Assembly (NCBI GenBank): GCA_027919835.1
Contig: JANVFP010000054.1
Coordinates: 62,001 to 126,000, forward strand
Source: Lentinula raphanica
Taxonomy: Eukaryota; Basidiomycota; Agaricomycetes; Agaricales; Omphalotaceae
Direction of reading: 5' to 3'
Length of the DNA stretch: 64,000 bases
Below are positions 15,265-28,070 of the stretch, piece by piece (positions within the stretch are counted from its first letter, which is position 1; every line of letters starts with the position of its first letter). The notes below the pieces were generated by a model, which was not told the origin of the DNA, searched no databases, and was given only the letters and a program-made list of their open reading frames with translations. A program made the position numbers and the translations under genes.

Positions 15265-16227
15265 CTAGGGGGATTCAAACGCTGCGGATTCCTTGACCTG
15301 TTTGATTCGCTCATCCACCTGTTCCTTTGCTACAAATTGTACAGTTCAAGGCACATGTTATCAAAAGATACAAACCAAAATACTTCCCACGAACCTGTAG
15401 CCAGAATATAATAACTATTGACACCCGTCTCAACCACACGCAGTGGGTCCAACCTCGCAGACAAGGACCCCGGAATGCCGTGCGTGGCCTTGTAGAGATC
15501 TTCTATCTGGGAACGGCGGCTGTTAATGCTCGTACCGTAGAACTCGGATTCCTTGATTTTTTTCATCTTGTCTTTCAGCGAGGGCTCTGCATTATAGTTG
15601 GATGTGTCATCTCAGCGATACATACTGGTGACTCGAGCAATTGTACTTACCTTTCGCCCCGGACTTTTTCTTGAGTTGGTACACACAATCTCGATCCTGT
15701 CGATCAATGAAAAACATTGCAACTTCTTTGCTGAGTCCTTCGAGCATTAGAGGACCATCATAATTGAGTGCGAGCGCCATGGGGTAGAGACGGTCGAAAT
15801 TTGGAACCGAAAGAATTTCAGGAGCAGTACTTGGTATCTGTAGGGGTGGGACACGCAAGAATGGAAACAGTTCTCCAGGCCTCGTCTCCGGCGTTACATC
15901 CACTAGAGCAGGTTGGTCCGAATCAGAAGGTATTCGATCCTCGCGTATCGGGGGCAACTCTAGGCTCTTACCGGCATGGTTCATGCGCTTGCTCATCGAA
16001 ATCTCTTTTCCAACTACTACACGATGGCGACGTTAACATGAGTTATAAAAGAGACAAAAACCAGACACGATACCCTGAGGAGAAGAAGCCGGGCCATGAA
16101 CGTCGGTGGCCAACACTAACGGCGGGTTGTCGGAAATCGAGGAATCGTCCGGAACAGGGAGAGCAAGAACAGGAATCATCACGACAGCGGCGAAGAGCGT
16201 CAAGATTTTTGATTGGGGAAGGATCAT
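15265..16227 (-). CDS. Secreted protein of unknown function, copy B, shortened by a stop
   Basis: Model: complement(join(15265..15329,15395..15586,15651..16016,16074..16227)), 258 residues. It has the same signal peptide (MILPQSKILTLFAAVVMIPV...) and the same intron positions as copy A, with a longer acidic Pro-rich segment in exon 2. Conserved pieces include VPNFDRLYPMA, YDGPLMLEGL, VAMFFIDR and NSYYILAT. In exon 4 an in-frame TAG (15,265-15,267) follows AAFESP. The frame continues open beyond it for about 50 codons, matching the end of copy A (LYLADPKDGYESNW ... SFDQQF, stop near 15,112). So the protein is truncated, or the gene is at an early stage of decay. The function is unknown. Confidence 0.65.
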
Positions 16228-16571
16228 CGTGAATAGTGAGGATTTGAAAGAACTTTGTCGAGTGGGGTCGATCTAGCCGATTTTTCTGAAAGTGTTGGGA
16301 GTGGTTGCAGTACGAGTATTTGGAGACCAGCTCTGGGGGCTTTGGGGAAATTGTCAGTCGTCTCTTATGCCTGGAAAATATGCCTCAGCTTGGCACGGAT
16401 ACGGGCGGATACGTGGCAGCTGGTGATGCGCGCAGGCGATAACAATTGTCCATTTCATGTTGCTTGTTGCTTGATCATGAGGTTGCAGAGAATTGTTGCC
16501 GCGATTATGGCTGATTAGGCTGATCGAGTATACATCTGTATACATACACTGCTCTCTTAACTTACCCCGTC

Positions 16572-16586
16572 GGGGGGGGGGGGGGG
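16572..16586 (+). repeat. G15 homopolymer
   Basis: A run of 15 G follows CCCCGTC. The paralogous site in copy I (about 7262) has only GGGG. It lies in non-coding DNA. Its length is likely to be polymorphic or a sequencing artefact. Confidence 0.9.
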
Positions 16587-16830
16587 TCGAGCAGTTTTCG
16601 AACACTGAACGTGGTCGTGTTTGCATGTAGTTTAGGGATAAGCAATGGAATCAGTGCTACAACTTGAGGTATGGGTTCGGAGTAATGAGAGGATAAATGA
16701 TTATAATAGAAGGAAGGTGGACGAAGTCCTTCGTTGACATATAGCCTCGAGCGTTAGCGAGACTCGATATTTGTCCCAATTGTCGATTCGTCTTGATCCG
16801 AGAGAGAGTTGCGAAAGTTGAGACACGAGA

Positions 16831-17643
16831 GTACCCGTGAGGATTTGTGAAGCTTTGAGATATATTCGAGGGAAATTCCGATTTCTGGGCTCTGTGTATG
16901 TAAAGCCACAGAAAGGCACCAAGCCCAAGGCGAAAAGACATCGTGACACCATCTCATACCATTGACTCATATGGAGCAAGTATGGTTGAGCAAATGAGGT
17001 GTCAGGCAGTAGAAGGAGGCTGAGAAAATGGACGCGAGGACTCGCGTGGAGTTGACTGTTGCATGTAGCGAAGTCCGAAGAGAAACGTTAGCAGGTCAGA
17101 TTTCCGCCACTGGTTGATGTATGTGACTGGGAAGGACGGCGATTTCCCTGAAAGTGAAGCACGGTGAGAGGTATTCCCTCAGGGCGTTAGGCATCAGCGC
17201 TCAGCGCTCAGCTCTGATGTTTGAGTCATTTCTGCAGAATCTAGTCTTCAATGCGACCGCCGACGAGATTGTTGAAAAGCTTTGTACCTCGGTCTGCCTC
17301 GATCCGGAGGTAAAGAGTTAGCGTCGAGTTTTCAGTGTCGGATGTGAGCTGATATCAGTTGTTCGAGCAGTTCCGTGGTCGGAAGCAAGAAGTTTGTACT
17401 AAATTATAATAGACGCGCGACCGACGGGTTGAGTCACGTGCAGACAGACGCGGAATTAAAATTAGCGCTGGCAACACGATTGTACCAGAACACTGACTGG
17501 TATTCTTTACTCTTGCATCTCTTCATTGCTGCATCTGTATTTATCCTACGCTCTATCTAACTGACAAAACAATCCGGAAAGCAGCGTGTGGCCGCTGATT
17601 CCGCAGAAAGATTAACAGAAGTTTGCTGGTTAAGTCTGAGGTT
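16831..17643. other. Intergenic with coding-like plus-strand fragments
   Basis: From 17,217 an ATG frame (MFESFLQNLVFNATADEIVE...) runs to a plausible donor at 17,311. Later pieces (AELKLALATRLYQNTDW near 17,450 and AERLTEVCWLSLRLWTLERL near 17,600) also look protein-like. I could not join them in one frame with standard splice sites. They may be upstream exons of the PH protein that starts at 17,644, or a decayed short gene. The interval also holds the degenerate right edge of duplication copy II. Confidence 0.25.
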
Positions 17644-20600
17644 ATGGACGCTGGAGAGACTAATTGCTTCCAAGGAATAGCAGACCCGAAGCAGGAAGTA
17701 CAGTTGTTGACTATAGCCTGTCGCTTCGGTGAGTCTATTTTGCTGCTGCTACAACCTTACAGTTCATCAACATCTCCCTCCGCGGCGCAACAGTACCTTA
17801 CGATCAGTGGCTGGTCACTCATGTAGATTCGTCATGGACAATTAACGAAGTCAAACTCTGGGTTTTGGCCAAGTGTGCAGCAAATAGTCCTTCTCGCAGT
17901 GGCCCAGCTTCAGTCTCCAATCTACCACCTATACATCCTCCGACGAGACCGAAGAAGAAAACTCCCAAACGTCCAGCATCACCCATCGTCTTTGCGGAGT
18001 TCTCACCAGCCTCCGGAGGGCCATCTCATAGCCCTACACATAACCCTGATGGCCAGGCGAAAGCAGACAAAGCTAAACGTAAACAACGGAGGAGTCGTGG
18101 AAGACCTATTTCGCCAATAACCTTTGCACCCATCGGTGTCGATCCTCAGGATGATAGCGAAGATGGTAGCGCGACTGGGAAGGAAGAAGGAGAGGTGATT
18201 GGGATGGGTTACGAAGAAGACGATGAATGGGACTCTCAGGAAGATGCGCCAGATATCGACGAGCTTGAGCTTGACCCAAATCCCCGTATGGGCCGCCGCG
18301 CCAACCGGAACCAATATCTAGGCTTTTACGATCGACGTTCAGTTGATCGACCGACTTTTCTACCTGCCCCTGCCGCTTCCAGGACCTTACCCAGCAAAAC
18401 ACTCGTCAATCCCGCCTCGTTTCCTAAAGGTTGCTACACCACCTATCACCCCGGCCTTGTCACCGTTATTCGTTTCTCTACAGGACAAATTCTCGAGAGA
18501 CACTATACTATTTCCGATTACGAGATCAAACCGTACGAGCTATTGGAGATCCATCGTTTAGGCGTTGTGACGAAGCTCCCTCGTGAGATTACTTCCGAGT
18601 ACATCGAGCCTTATTGGGAAGGCTGGGTGAAGGCTCTTCGAGTTGTATTTCGGGCTCCTCGCCCGGCCAATGAACCTAGATCACAGGTCCGGGAACCTGG
18701 ACGGTCGAGGGAGACTTCCACGAAGGAACCGAACGCGGCGTATACAGAAACCGCTCGAAAAACCATGGAAGTCCTTGCTGGTGGACGGGTGGCAGCGTTC
18801 GCTCCAGCAGACGTAGCGTTGGGCATACGACGCCCTTCATCATCAAGAGTCAAGAAGAGCAAACGTGTGTCAGGTACCGATTTGGATATCCACACATCCC
18901 TCTTGAAGTCAACTAAGCTAGCTCCCGGTACCTACTACGACACAAATCAAGGTGGCTCGGCTTTGCCTTCGGGGTCCAACACCACTCAGAACACAGCTCA
19001 TCACGGCAATCGATCTAAAGCCAAGGGAGGAAAGCTTGAATGGCGTGAGAGGTGGCTTTTCATCAAGAATGGCGTTTTACATTTGAAGAAGGATAATTCT
19101 GTAATTCACATCTCCCGTTATTGCCCTAAGTTCCATACTCATTGGTTGAGTCGTACAGGAACTATCTTCAACCACAACTCAAGTTCTTCCTTTAGACTCG
19201 CTGACAGAAATAGGCAACGCGGATCAATTGGGTACAGCATGCCCTTCCCCTCCCTCACAATGGATAGTATGTGCCAAATTCAAAGCACCTATAACTACAA
19301 CCAAGAACACCGTTTCCGATGCGCGTGATACTGCATATACACAGCCTTCGCAAAGTACTACCAACTCCGCCAACTCCAATCATCCCCCCATGCCCAATCC
19401 TACATCGCAATCTTCCGTGATTCCACCCAAGCGTTCTTCCTTGTTAAGAAGCGGGAGTTTATCCCATCCTCGGGATGATTCGAATCATTCGTCTCTTCGT
19501 GGCTCGAACCTAGGGACCAACAGACCTATGACCTCGCCAACTTCTGCATCAAGACCCAAGATCATGTTGCAAATCAATCCACTTCCACCTCCCGCGCCGA
19601 GTAAACTGACTCCGGTCACCGAACCGTCCCCCACAACGAACACCCCGTCCAAAGATAAAGGCAAGAACAAGGTCAGAGTCACTTCCGAGGTGGAAATCAT
19701 GAGCGGGCCTGCGAGTGAAAATCCATCTGAAGTCCACTCCGAGGAGGAAGGCGCCGTCTCAGACAATGAAGGCGATACCGCGGATTTGGCTGAGGATAGG
19801 AGGAAGCAGAAGATACCTTCAACCCTCAGCACCATTAGTGACCGTAGACATCCCCATATTTCAATCGAGTCTGATGCTGATACAGCTGGGTCTGGAGGCA
19901 CTCTTTCTTCCCCTATATTTGCACACAGCGAGGACGACAGTTCGTTTGATGGTTTCACTCGGAGTTACAAGTATGGTTATGATTATGGTGGTGGTACGCC
20001 TGAGTGGCTCAGGAAAGATGGAGGTGCTCGAGAGAAGGATTCGGCTGCTTCTTCTAAGCGAGGTGAGACGGGATACGAAGATGACGAAGAAGCGAACACC
20101 AACTACGTTGTCGTCGATGATGCGAGTGGTGTTGCAGAAAACCCTGGTCCAAGTCGTGGTTCAAAGGCTTCTCGGTCCATGCCTTCGAAACGTTCTGGTC
20201 ATCACAGTGAGAAACCAGATCCTGATGTTGAGTGGATTGTCCTGGACCTCGGGGATGATTTTGGTACGCGTATAATCATGTATCATTGGTCTCGTCCTAA
20301 ATGCTTCGGTTTATTAGCTTTCAAGTCATTTCTGCGAGTTATTCACCGGCATGCACCTCATGTGATCGACTCCAGTTTCCTATCAAACCTTCCCCCGTTC
20401 CAGATACCTAGACCTCCTACTGACTCGGTTCCTGCTGCACCCGCTCCGACGCCAACATTCACCACCTCGTTTCCCATCCCCGGACAACCGAAGTCTCCAC
20501 CGCTGTTTGGCCAATGGGCGTGGAACGCTTCGACAGAGCAACAGCGTCGACCTGTTATTGAGGAGAGATCGCCGATCAGTACCGCCGCTCAAACTAACCC

Positions 20601-22689
20601 AAACCAAAATCCTACTCCAACAGACACGTCTTCGAACCTTTCCAGTTCGAATGTAGCTGCTAACTCCGAACCTCAAACCCCCGTGTCGCCAGGAGATGTC
20701 CCAAGAGACTCGAGACAGTTCCGTCTTCCACCTTCTCCTTCCGTCACTCAAAGTCCGAGTATAACCACGTTTCCACTGCAGAGCCCTTCAGTTTCAGCTG
20801 CTCTGAGGCAATTCGAAACCAAACGGCAGAACATCTTGAGCTCCCAGCAAAAGACATTGTTTGGTACCTTCGGTCTTCCCTATCCAGAATGGCGCTTCGA
20901 GGTCGTAACAAAGGCACAAAGAGCCGGTCTGGGCGAACTTACTAAAGCTATGGATCAGTTCCTGTGGGGCGACAATCCGGGACTTACGCTGCTCACGAAG
21001 GAACTAGGGCTGAGCATAGCTCCCATGGAACTCATTAGAAGCCCAAGTATCCAAACTTCCGTTGGTGATAGAAGATCTGTCCAAGATGAAGGAGATAGTA
21101 CAGAGGATGCTGCAAGTGTTCGGAAGCAGCGAAAGCGTAAAGATAGGAAGTTGACACTGGAGCAGGAGAATATCGCAATCGGGCTCAATTATCCGAAGAC
21201 TGAAAATCCATCTAGCCCAACGTTAGTCGGGTCCAGCCATACCGTTCCTTCGAGCAGCAATATTCGTATACCTGGCTCGCATATTGAGGAGTCCCGGTCT
21301 ACACAATCTGTGTACGTTGACGTCGACTCAAGCCAGAGTGGTGAAGAAAGTAGTGATGCGGAATGGCTTGGTTGGTGGGCAGATCTTCATCGCCAGGCTA
21401 AGCTGCAACGAGAAGAGGACGAACGGATGGACCGTCTGGAGAAAGACAGTATTGCTAGCTCATCAGATACGAACCATTTCTGGGATTTCCAACAGCAAGA
21501 TGATCATCGTCGATATCAAGAGGAGCAAAGGGCATACGAGCCTTCCGGAGTAGTCACCTCCTCAGCGCCGTCTCCCGCCGTTGTCATCATGAATCACCAA
21601 GTTCTCTCCACCCTCAACCCCTCGGACACCGCTTCCCATCGTACTCTAAGAGCGATAGGAAGTGACGCTACAATTTCTGTTGTGCCAAGTCAATCGGGCG
21701 ATCTAACTGCAGCTGGACCATCAACAATCCTGACCTCTCCGTCTTCGAATGAGAGCTTGAACAAATTCCAAGGGCGTCGATTGAGCTTTGGACTCTCTCC
21801 CTCTGATCCTCCGTCATCTGCTACATCGCCTTCATTATCTCAAGTAGGTCATAGTGTTGAGCCTGACTACCAACCCTCAAGCTCACGTCCGCACAAACAT
21901 CGCCGTCAGATAAGCGGTATGGTGCGGGATGGACCAAATCTATCGCATTATGCTTCTACCGGTCTAATTGGCGCAACTACCGAGCTGCTTCGCGAGCTGG
22001 AATTGGAAAACTCTGGTCTCACTTCCGCTCGACGACCGAGCATGCCAGTTATTGGCTCTGTGTCTTCAACAATACGAGCACATGGACCATCTAGTGTAAT
22101 CAAGGATGCTGAAGTTTCCCGTGGTGTGTCAACTCTTCTCGTCTTTCTAACTAGTGCTCACTTGATACGACGTTCAGGCTTGTCTGAGCCGCCGATGCGA
22201 GTAGACGTGCCGCGACGCTCCAGCACGACCGGCTCTATCTCCTCCGTTTCTGCCAATCGTTCATCTAGTATGTTGAGTAAAGCTCCTGGCTTACTTCGCA
22301 AAAAGGGTTCCGAAAACGTGAAGGCTAGCAGTATTAGGGCAGGAGAGCAGGAACGAGAACGAATCATCAAACATGAGAGACCCGGGAAGCAGAAAGAGAA
22401 ACTCTGGAAAGGTAAAGGGAAAGAGCAGGATACTGACTTAACAGTCCAGGAGTTAAGCGGGCAAGATAAGTATCGCCGCGCTCCATCGACCAGCCAATCC
22501 TCTATGCATTCCAGAATGCTTACTTCGACAAGCATAGCACAAGGTGGAACTCGCCATTCTACCAAGTCGGGACAACACTCGCGAGCCGGTGAGGATGGGA
22601 AACGGGTCAAGAAGGAGAAAAAGACGGGCTTAGCAGAAAAATTCCTGCAAGGTTTGGAGTCAAAGCTGGACTTTGTAGACGCAAAATAG
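17644..22689 (+). CDS. Large PH-domain protein with ubiquitin-like/RA-like N-terminus (about 1604 aa)
   Basis: Model: join(17644..17697,17763..19100,19159..20263,20318..22123,22178..22689). The last two introns are each 54 nt and leave the frame open, but have good sites (GTACGCG...TTATTAG; GTGTGTC...CTAAC...CAG), and removing them gives a better fit. Near the N-terminus FINISLRGATVPYDQWLVTHVDSSWTINEVK looks like a ubiquitin/Ras-association fold. Residues around 440-500 form a PH domain (WRERWLFIKNGVLHLKK, then LPLDSLTEIGNADQLG and WIVCAKF). Most of the remaining 1100 residues are Ser/Pro-rich and disordered, with acidic patches and a basic Lys-rich C-terminus. This suggests a membrane-associated scaffold in signalling or polarity, which is inference only. 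The start is uncertain, because an upstream exon is possible. Confidence 0.72.
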
Positions 22690-22888
22690 TGAGGCTGTTG
22701 TACTATTGATCATCATTTTTGTCGATTACATACGTTTTTTCGTTGTGCTTTTATGTCTGCTGCTGCTGTTGTATATTGTAGTCTATGGTTTGTTTGCTAG
22801 TTTAGTGTTTTTGCAATACGTTGCATATTGTTGCTTGTTATCATCCTACTATTCTCGTATCGTAATGGTTTGTACTACATATAATTAG

Positions 22889-25800
22889 TTAATCGTCGAG
22901 ATCGTACGTGGCTTTGAAGGCCCATGCATATTGGACTTCCTTGACGTCGATTGAAGATACATTAATGATCAAGTTTCCCGACGAGTCTGTTAACCAAGGA
23001 AGAGCAATATTGCCTACACCAGGCGTAAGCAGTTTGATCTCGTCTCCAGGAAGTAATGGTAGGCGTTTGTAGATGACCAGGTTGTTCTCTATCGGTGCAT
23101 CGAATGTCACGATGCAGAATGACATGGGTGTAGTAGTGAAGCGAGCAGGCGCAACACCACTTGGTGGATTCGGGTCTTGGGAAGTCTGAAACCAGTATTC
23201 CTACGACGAGAATTAGATTGCCCGAATACGCTGCCGCACACTGTATTGCCTACCGTGTCATAGACACATTCTCCGGCGTATTCAAGCCACGAGCCTGCTT
23301 CCAGTAGGTTGTTCGCCATTGGTGCAATGATTTCACCTTCGGCGGTGGGACCGATGTCCAACAGACTGAAATTGGATTCAATGGGATGTCCGGTAGGCAG
23401 CAAAGAAGATAAGGAATTCACGCACAAGTTGCCGTTTTTTGAGACTATGTCTACCAGAGTCTGGATGATCGTGGTTCCGTTCTTGTATTCACTGGCGTTT
23501 GTCGCAGTGTTCAGTCCGTAGCTGAAAGGGTCCATCCCTTCGCTGGATTCCCAGCTATTGGTTTGTATTGCATTGAAGGTTTCGTATTCGGGAGTGGTGA
23601 AGTCCGGGACAGCCCCGCAACCTGTATAGGCGTCAGACGAATGATAATCAAGTATATTGTGTGATCGACTTACGATTGTTCATCGTTACCTGATACCCAC
23701 CAGCAAGTGCGTGATTATAGAACTCAGCAGCGAACTCCAGTGTGTTATTGGGACCTCCGATATCGCACCACTAATCAATGTTTCAAAAAGGTTGAGCAAT
23801 ATGATATGTGATCTTCCCTACCATGATTTCGGTGTTATACTGTGTGGCGAGAGTCAGCATGTGAGGAAGCTGCAGATCCTGGATGTAATCGGAGATATTC
23901 AGATGCCCAGTATAAGGTTCGAATGTTGGTGTCGTATTGAAAGGATTACGAGCAAGACCTCCAGGCCATTCACCGAACCCATATTTCGCATAATCTGGAT
24001 TGAACCATTCCGGAAGAGAATAATAAGTTCCGCGGTGAATATGAGGTTTCTCTGCTGCGGCGGTATCGAATAGCTCGTTCAAGAGGTCGCGTTTGGGTCC
24101 AAGAATGACCGATGACCTATTGGTAGTATTCCCCGTATCGAAAAGGGCAAATCCATCATGATGTTTCTTTGAGAGAAAGGCACGTTATGATGCGTACTCC
24201 CAAGTGTTCTTTAAACTCACTGTCACTTGAACGAAATATCTAGCTCCCGCCCGATCGAAGAGATCTAACCAAGCACTGGCGTTGAATTTAGAGGCTGTAA
24301 AGTTTGGTATGAAGTCGTCATAGAGCACATTCTGATCAATTCTGTGAGATGTGACCTGCGGGGATGTCTAGAGCTTACTTTGCCATATGTTTCGAGATGG
24401 TGAACCCAAGTAGGACTACTGGAGTTTGGCGGATTGTGTAGGTAGTAGCTACGACGATGACAGAGGTCTGCGTGTATACGAAAACGATACTTATACAGAC
24501 ACTTACTTATACCATTCAGCATACTCACTGGGAGGAGCCTAAAATAATACGGGTAAGCCAATCAAATCGAACGTAGAGTCATGTGTGAGTTACCCAAGCT
24601 GGATAGCTGTATACTCCCCAATGAATACTAAACGAAAGTTTCGGTCAGGATCAGTTGATACGGAAGAAAGGATGTGTCGAGAAACCCACAAGATTCCGTA
24701 TTTTGCTTTTCTCCACTTCAACGGATTCCGAGGTTGAGATGTTGAGCACAGAAAATCGCAAAAGTAAAGGACTCAGCGTACCCAAGTAGGAGTTTCATGC
24801 GCGTTCAAAGAGTCCGTATCCGCGGTATAGTGTGTCACCAAGGCAGTAGCAGGCCAACCCGTAGATTGTCCGACGATCTTGCCAGCCGAATTCTTTATGA
24901 CGATCGTTGCGTTTGTTCCTGTCGTGCTTCCTGTCGTGAGCACATCCACTCTGGCTTGGTCTCCTGGTACAAGTCGATAAAAGACCCCCGGAACCACAGT
25001 CGTCATTCCAGGTCCAGAGATCTCTATCGTATGCTTCGAGTTGATTGACGTATTGACCGAGAGAGAAGAAGTAGGCAACAGGTTCGCGATTGTGACTTGG
25101 ACTGCTTGTGCACGGGAATCGCTGACCATTTCCCATCTTGAGGTGAACTTTGCCCTTCGTATCACGAGTGCAGGACCATTAGCAACGGAATCGTTTGAAG
25201 GCGAAAACGCCATGGAAAATAGATGAAGCCTATGCCCAGGGTTCACCTCGGGGAAGGTGATGCTCGTCAACGGTTGTTCTGAGTTTACGGCTGTCGACCA
25301 CTGAAAGATTGAAGTATGATTGAAGTTCCTCGAGGTCCCGTTCGCTTGCAGGCTGTAAGGACTAGACGTATGGATTGGGTTAGACGACGCGCGCTGATGA
25401 ACCGCATCAAGAGATGGCTCACGTTTGGATGATTCCTGGGTTCAAGTCAGGCCAGCCCCACCAGTTACTGGCTTCCACTATCGAAGAGTAAAATGAGAGA
25501 TCTATCGCATGGATGCAATGGTATAAACTCACGAGTGAGTGTCTGAGTTGATCCATCTAGGAAGGTGAGAATGAACCGATTCGCAGTGACCGTTGCATCT
25601 GAGTCGTGAAAACAATCAAAATCATCCTCGAACCCGATGAGAGTAAAAACCGACAGCTGCCTTACCTCCGCTGTTGTCACCGGAATACAAGATGTGAAAC
25701 TCGTGAACAAAGGTGCTGTTTGACAACGCCAAAGTCTGGTTATTTGCTATCACATTATCGTTGCCTGTACCCCAGATCGTAGGAAGTTGATACTAGAATG

Positions 25801-26077
25801 ATAAGAATATCATTCAGCCGCTACTTGCACTATGCATATGGTATTGACATACGATGATCCCATCGTACGCAAACGGTCCTTCTGGGAGGAATTGTCCAGC
25901 GAAACTGTTACCTTGACCATCAAAATCTGCACTGGATCCATCCACGGACGCAGCTTGATTGTCAAACAATGGTTCGAGAGGCAAGAGCACGAAAGGTAGC
26001 CTCGGCAACTCTATCGCAAAGCTTCGGAGACACAGTATAGAGAGCCTGAGGATGGTCCAAAGTCCATTTGCCTTCAT
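22889..26077 (-). CDS. Alpha-L-fucosidase, glycoside hydrolase family 29, secreted
   Basis: About a dozen short exons read leftwards from the ATG at 26,077 to TAA at 22,889. A signal peptide (ILRLSILCLRSFA) precedes an N-terminal beta-rich region. The catalytic barrel then shows the GH29 entry signature (AKYGILFSIHWGVYSYPAWAP..EYAEWY), HHDGFALFDT, RGTYYSLPEWFNPDY, TEIM-WCDIGGPN (the Asp after WC is the expected nucleophile), and SKNGNFLLDIGPTAEGEI. The tail is a beta domain ending FKATYDLDD. It would release L-fucose from glycans outside the cell. The order of motifs and total length (about 750-800 aa) fit fungal members. I did not see frame breaks. Exact intron edges were checked only at several junctions. 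Confidence 0.88.
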
Positions 26078-26628
26078 CTTCAAGGAGCGTTTCTTGAAGC
26101 TGTTGGTTAGCTGGCCTGATAAAGGTCATCCTATGGCTATCAGCGGTCCACCGAGCTCTCCAACCGGGCCTGAGATGTCTTCTTTGTATGCTTCTTGTGT
26201 GAATGTCATTGATGAGGAGGTAACATGGGGTCGGTGGTGACTGTTCTGGTGACCATTCAGCTAGTGTGGGAATATCAGAGTCTCCGCGAGATTGAACGTG
26301 GTGGTAGAAATAGTAGAAACGTATTTCCGCTTCGAAAATCTACTCAACAGATAAAGAAATACGCTGGGAAGTCCTGGTTCTTCTATTCAGTTGTTTATCA
26401 TACAAGATATGGAGTAGTACTACACAGAAATGGGATAGAAATACAGATAAAATGTGCGTTCAAGTAGAAATGTCCGAATGCAGAAGGGCGAGATGTGAGA
26501 CGGAGACGACTAAGAAATCAAATCAAATACGAAGTCGATTCAGTAGCTTGTTCATTCATGCAGCAACAGCATCTTCCTACCAAGTTGGGAACCGTCAGCA
26601 AGAAGAATGAGAGGGGTAAGACGGCATA
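26078..26628. other. Promoter side of the fucosidase; no gene seen
   Basis: Lies between the start of the leftward fucosidase and the 3' end of the FunK1 remnant. I see no supported gene or repeat. Confidence 0.4.
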
Positions 26629-28070
26629 CTAACCTGACATTCCGTTTACCTTGATTAGAACCATGATAGTCAATTTGCCCACCCGCATCGCCGGACGACG
26701 AATGGCTAGACAATCACAGTTATGTGGATCAGCAAGTATCGATACAGAACAGAACGTGAGCTTGTACAAATCAGGAGCTATTTCTAGAGTATACCTCCTC
26801 TTGGGCGTCGCCTTTGCATTGTAGATTTGCCTTCACTGGGATCAATGTGATTTTTGACAAAGACGCGGCGACGTAGACCAGGTTCTGAAGAACACGTTTC
26901 AGGAGTGAAGAATGGATAAGGAAAGATGTGTCGTCGATTGTGGGAGGGTAGTTCCTCTCCGATCTACGATATGCATTTTGAAGCAGCTTTCGGTACTCCT
27001 CCAGAATGTTCACAGTGTGACAACCAAAATTCGGGGACAGGTATCGTCTAGCTTTCTTTAGGCCATCGGTTTCATCGAAAAACGAATGTCGATTCCAGTA
27101 TTCTAATCTTCCATTGAATAATTGGTCCATTATGTCTTGGCGAGTTTCCGGTCCAGGTGCAAGTTCTTTGATATCATCATTGAAAAACAGAATGTACAGA
27201 ATGACCCACCAAACCGATTCAAGGTCATGGAGAGGGTTGTGATAATATCCGTCGATGTGTTCAAGTTGCTGCGACGTGGAGGGAGTGATTGAACCCAGGA
27301 CGGGCTGGTCCAAGCTGTCCGGCCAGGGCCTGTCGAAATCAGGAGTAGAGCCCAAGTCGAGAGTGACATTGAGTATCTCTTTTTTTTGAAGAGATACTTT
27401 TGGGCAAGGGTTTCAGCCGCCATGAAGAAGGGAATTCCCTATGTCCAGTGTCCAGTGTGGTAGGGGTACAGGAGAGAAACACATACCATTCGTACATCAT
27501 GATGGCCATCACCTTTAATGGCTCTGGCATACTCAAAATCCCCTATAAGACCTACTTTCTCTTTTCATACCAATAAAGATTTCCACCGCTTATGTTGCGA
27601 TGAACCCAACCGGCCTTGTGCAGGATCCATAGTGAGTGTGAGACAAACTTGATTATATGCATAGGGATTCACGTACCCTTGACCACATCTGCTATGGCAC
27701 GAGATACATTGTTACAGCTCTTCTCCTCGTAGACAGTCGTCGCAAACTCTTCGAATACCACCCTATAATGGTATTTTCGATGATACCTCACGACAGGTTC
27801 AAATATTTCCTCCCGGGCCATAGATTCATCGCCATACTTCTTGCTCTACCCCGCAGTCACGACGGGGTGAACAGAAAACGCTGACCAACGATCCTGCTCT
27901 TCATGGATAGCACCTCGACTTCGCAGTGTTTCCAAGATGTCACCAATCTTGTCTGTCAGCGAAGGGGCGAGTGGTAGAACCTTTTCGGGAAACAAGTCAA
28001 CTTTGCTTGCAGGGGTCTGTTGGATGCTTCTCAGAAAAGAAGGAAGCTGGGACAAACAATTTGTTGGTGG
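26629..28070 (-). pseudogene. FunK1-type protein kinase, decayed
   Basis: Recognisable FunK1 landmarks run in order: SLTDKIGDILETLRSRG, VFEEFATTVYEE, LHKAGWVHRNISGGN, VGLIGDFEYARAIKGDGHHDVRM, PFFMAAETLAQKYLF and YYHNPLHDLESVWWVILYILFFN. Several faults are visible. A TAG interrupts the frame after PVVTAG (about 27,857). The expected splice acceptor before LWILHKAG is absent (AC in place of AG). A one-base shift with stops falls between YWYEKR and VGLIGDFE (about 27,550). The frame shifts again around an A8 tract (about 27,388). The catalytic loop reads HRN rather than HRD, so the base Asp is missing. FunK1 kinases are an expanded Agaricomycete family. This copy is almost surely non-functional. 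Confidence 0.8.

Larger units (their letters stand above)
14467..16830. repeat. Segmental duplication, copy II
   Basis: Collinear with 5621-7530 (landmarks given there). It contains secreted-protein copy B. Its left end is itself partly repeated: the stretch at about 14,600-14,700 (GCAAC, GTGTCTAACACCCGTGTACTCTAGCATCT) reappears at about 14,905-14,990. The copies flank the dehydrogenase, ING and GMC genes as direct repeats about 8.9 kb apart, an arrangement that could recombine to delete or amplify those genes. Confidence 0.8.

Noticed and set aside
19485..19958. 157-codon minus-strand open frame
   Set aside because: It lies wholly within the plus-strand PH protein, whose frame and composition are continuous. 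It is a shadow of Ser-rich codons.
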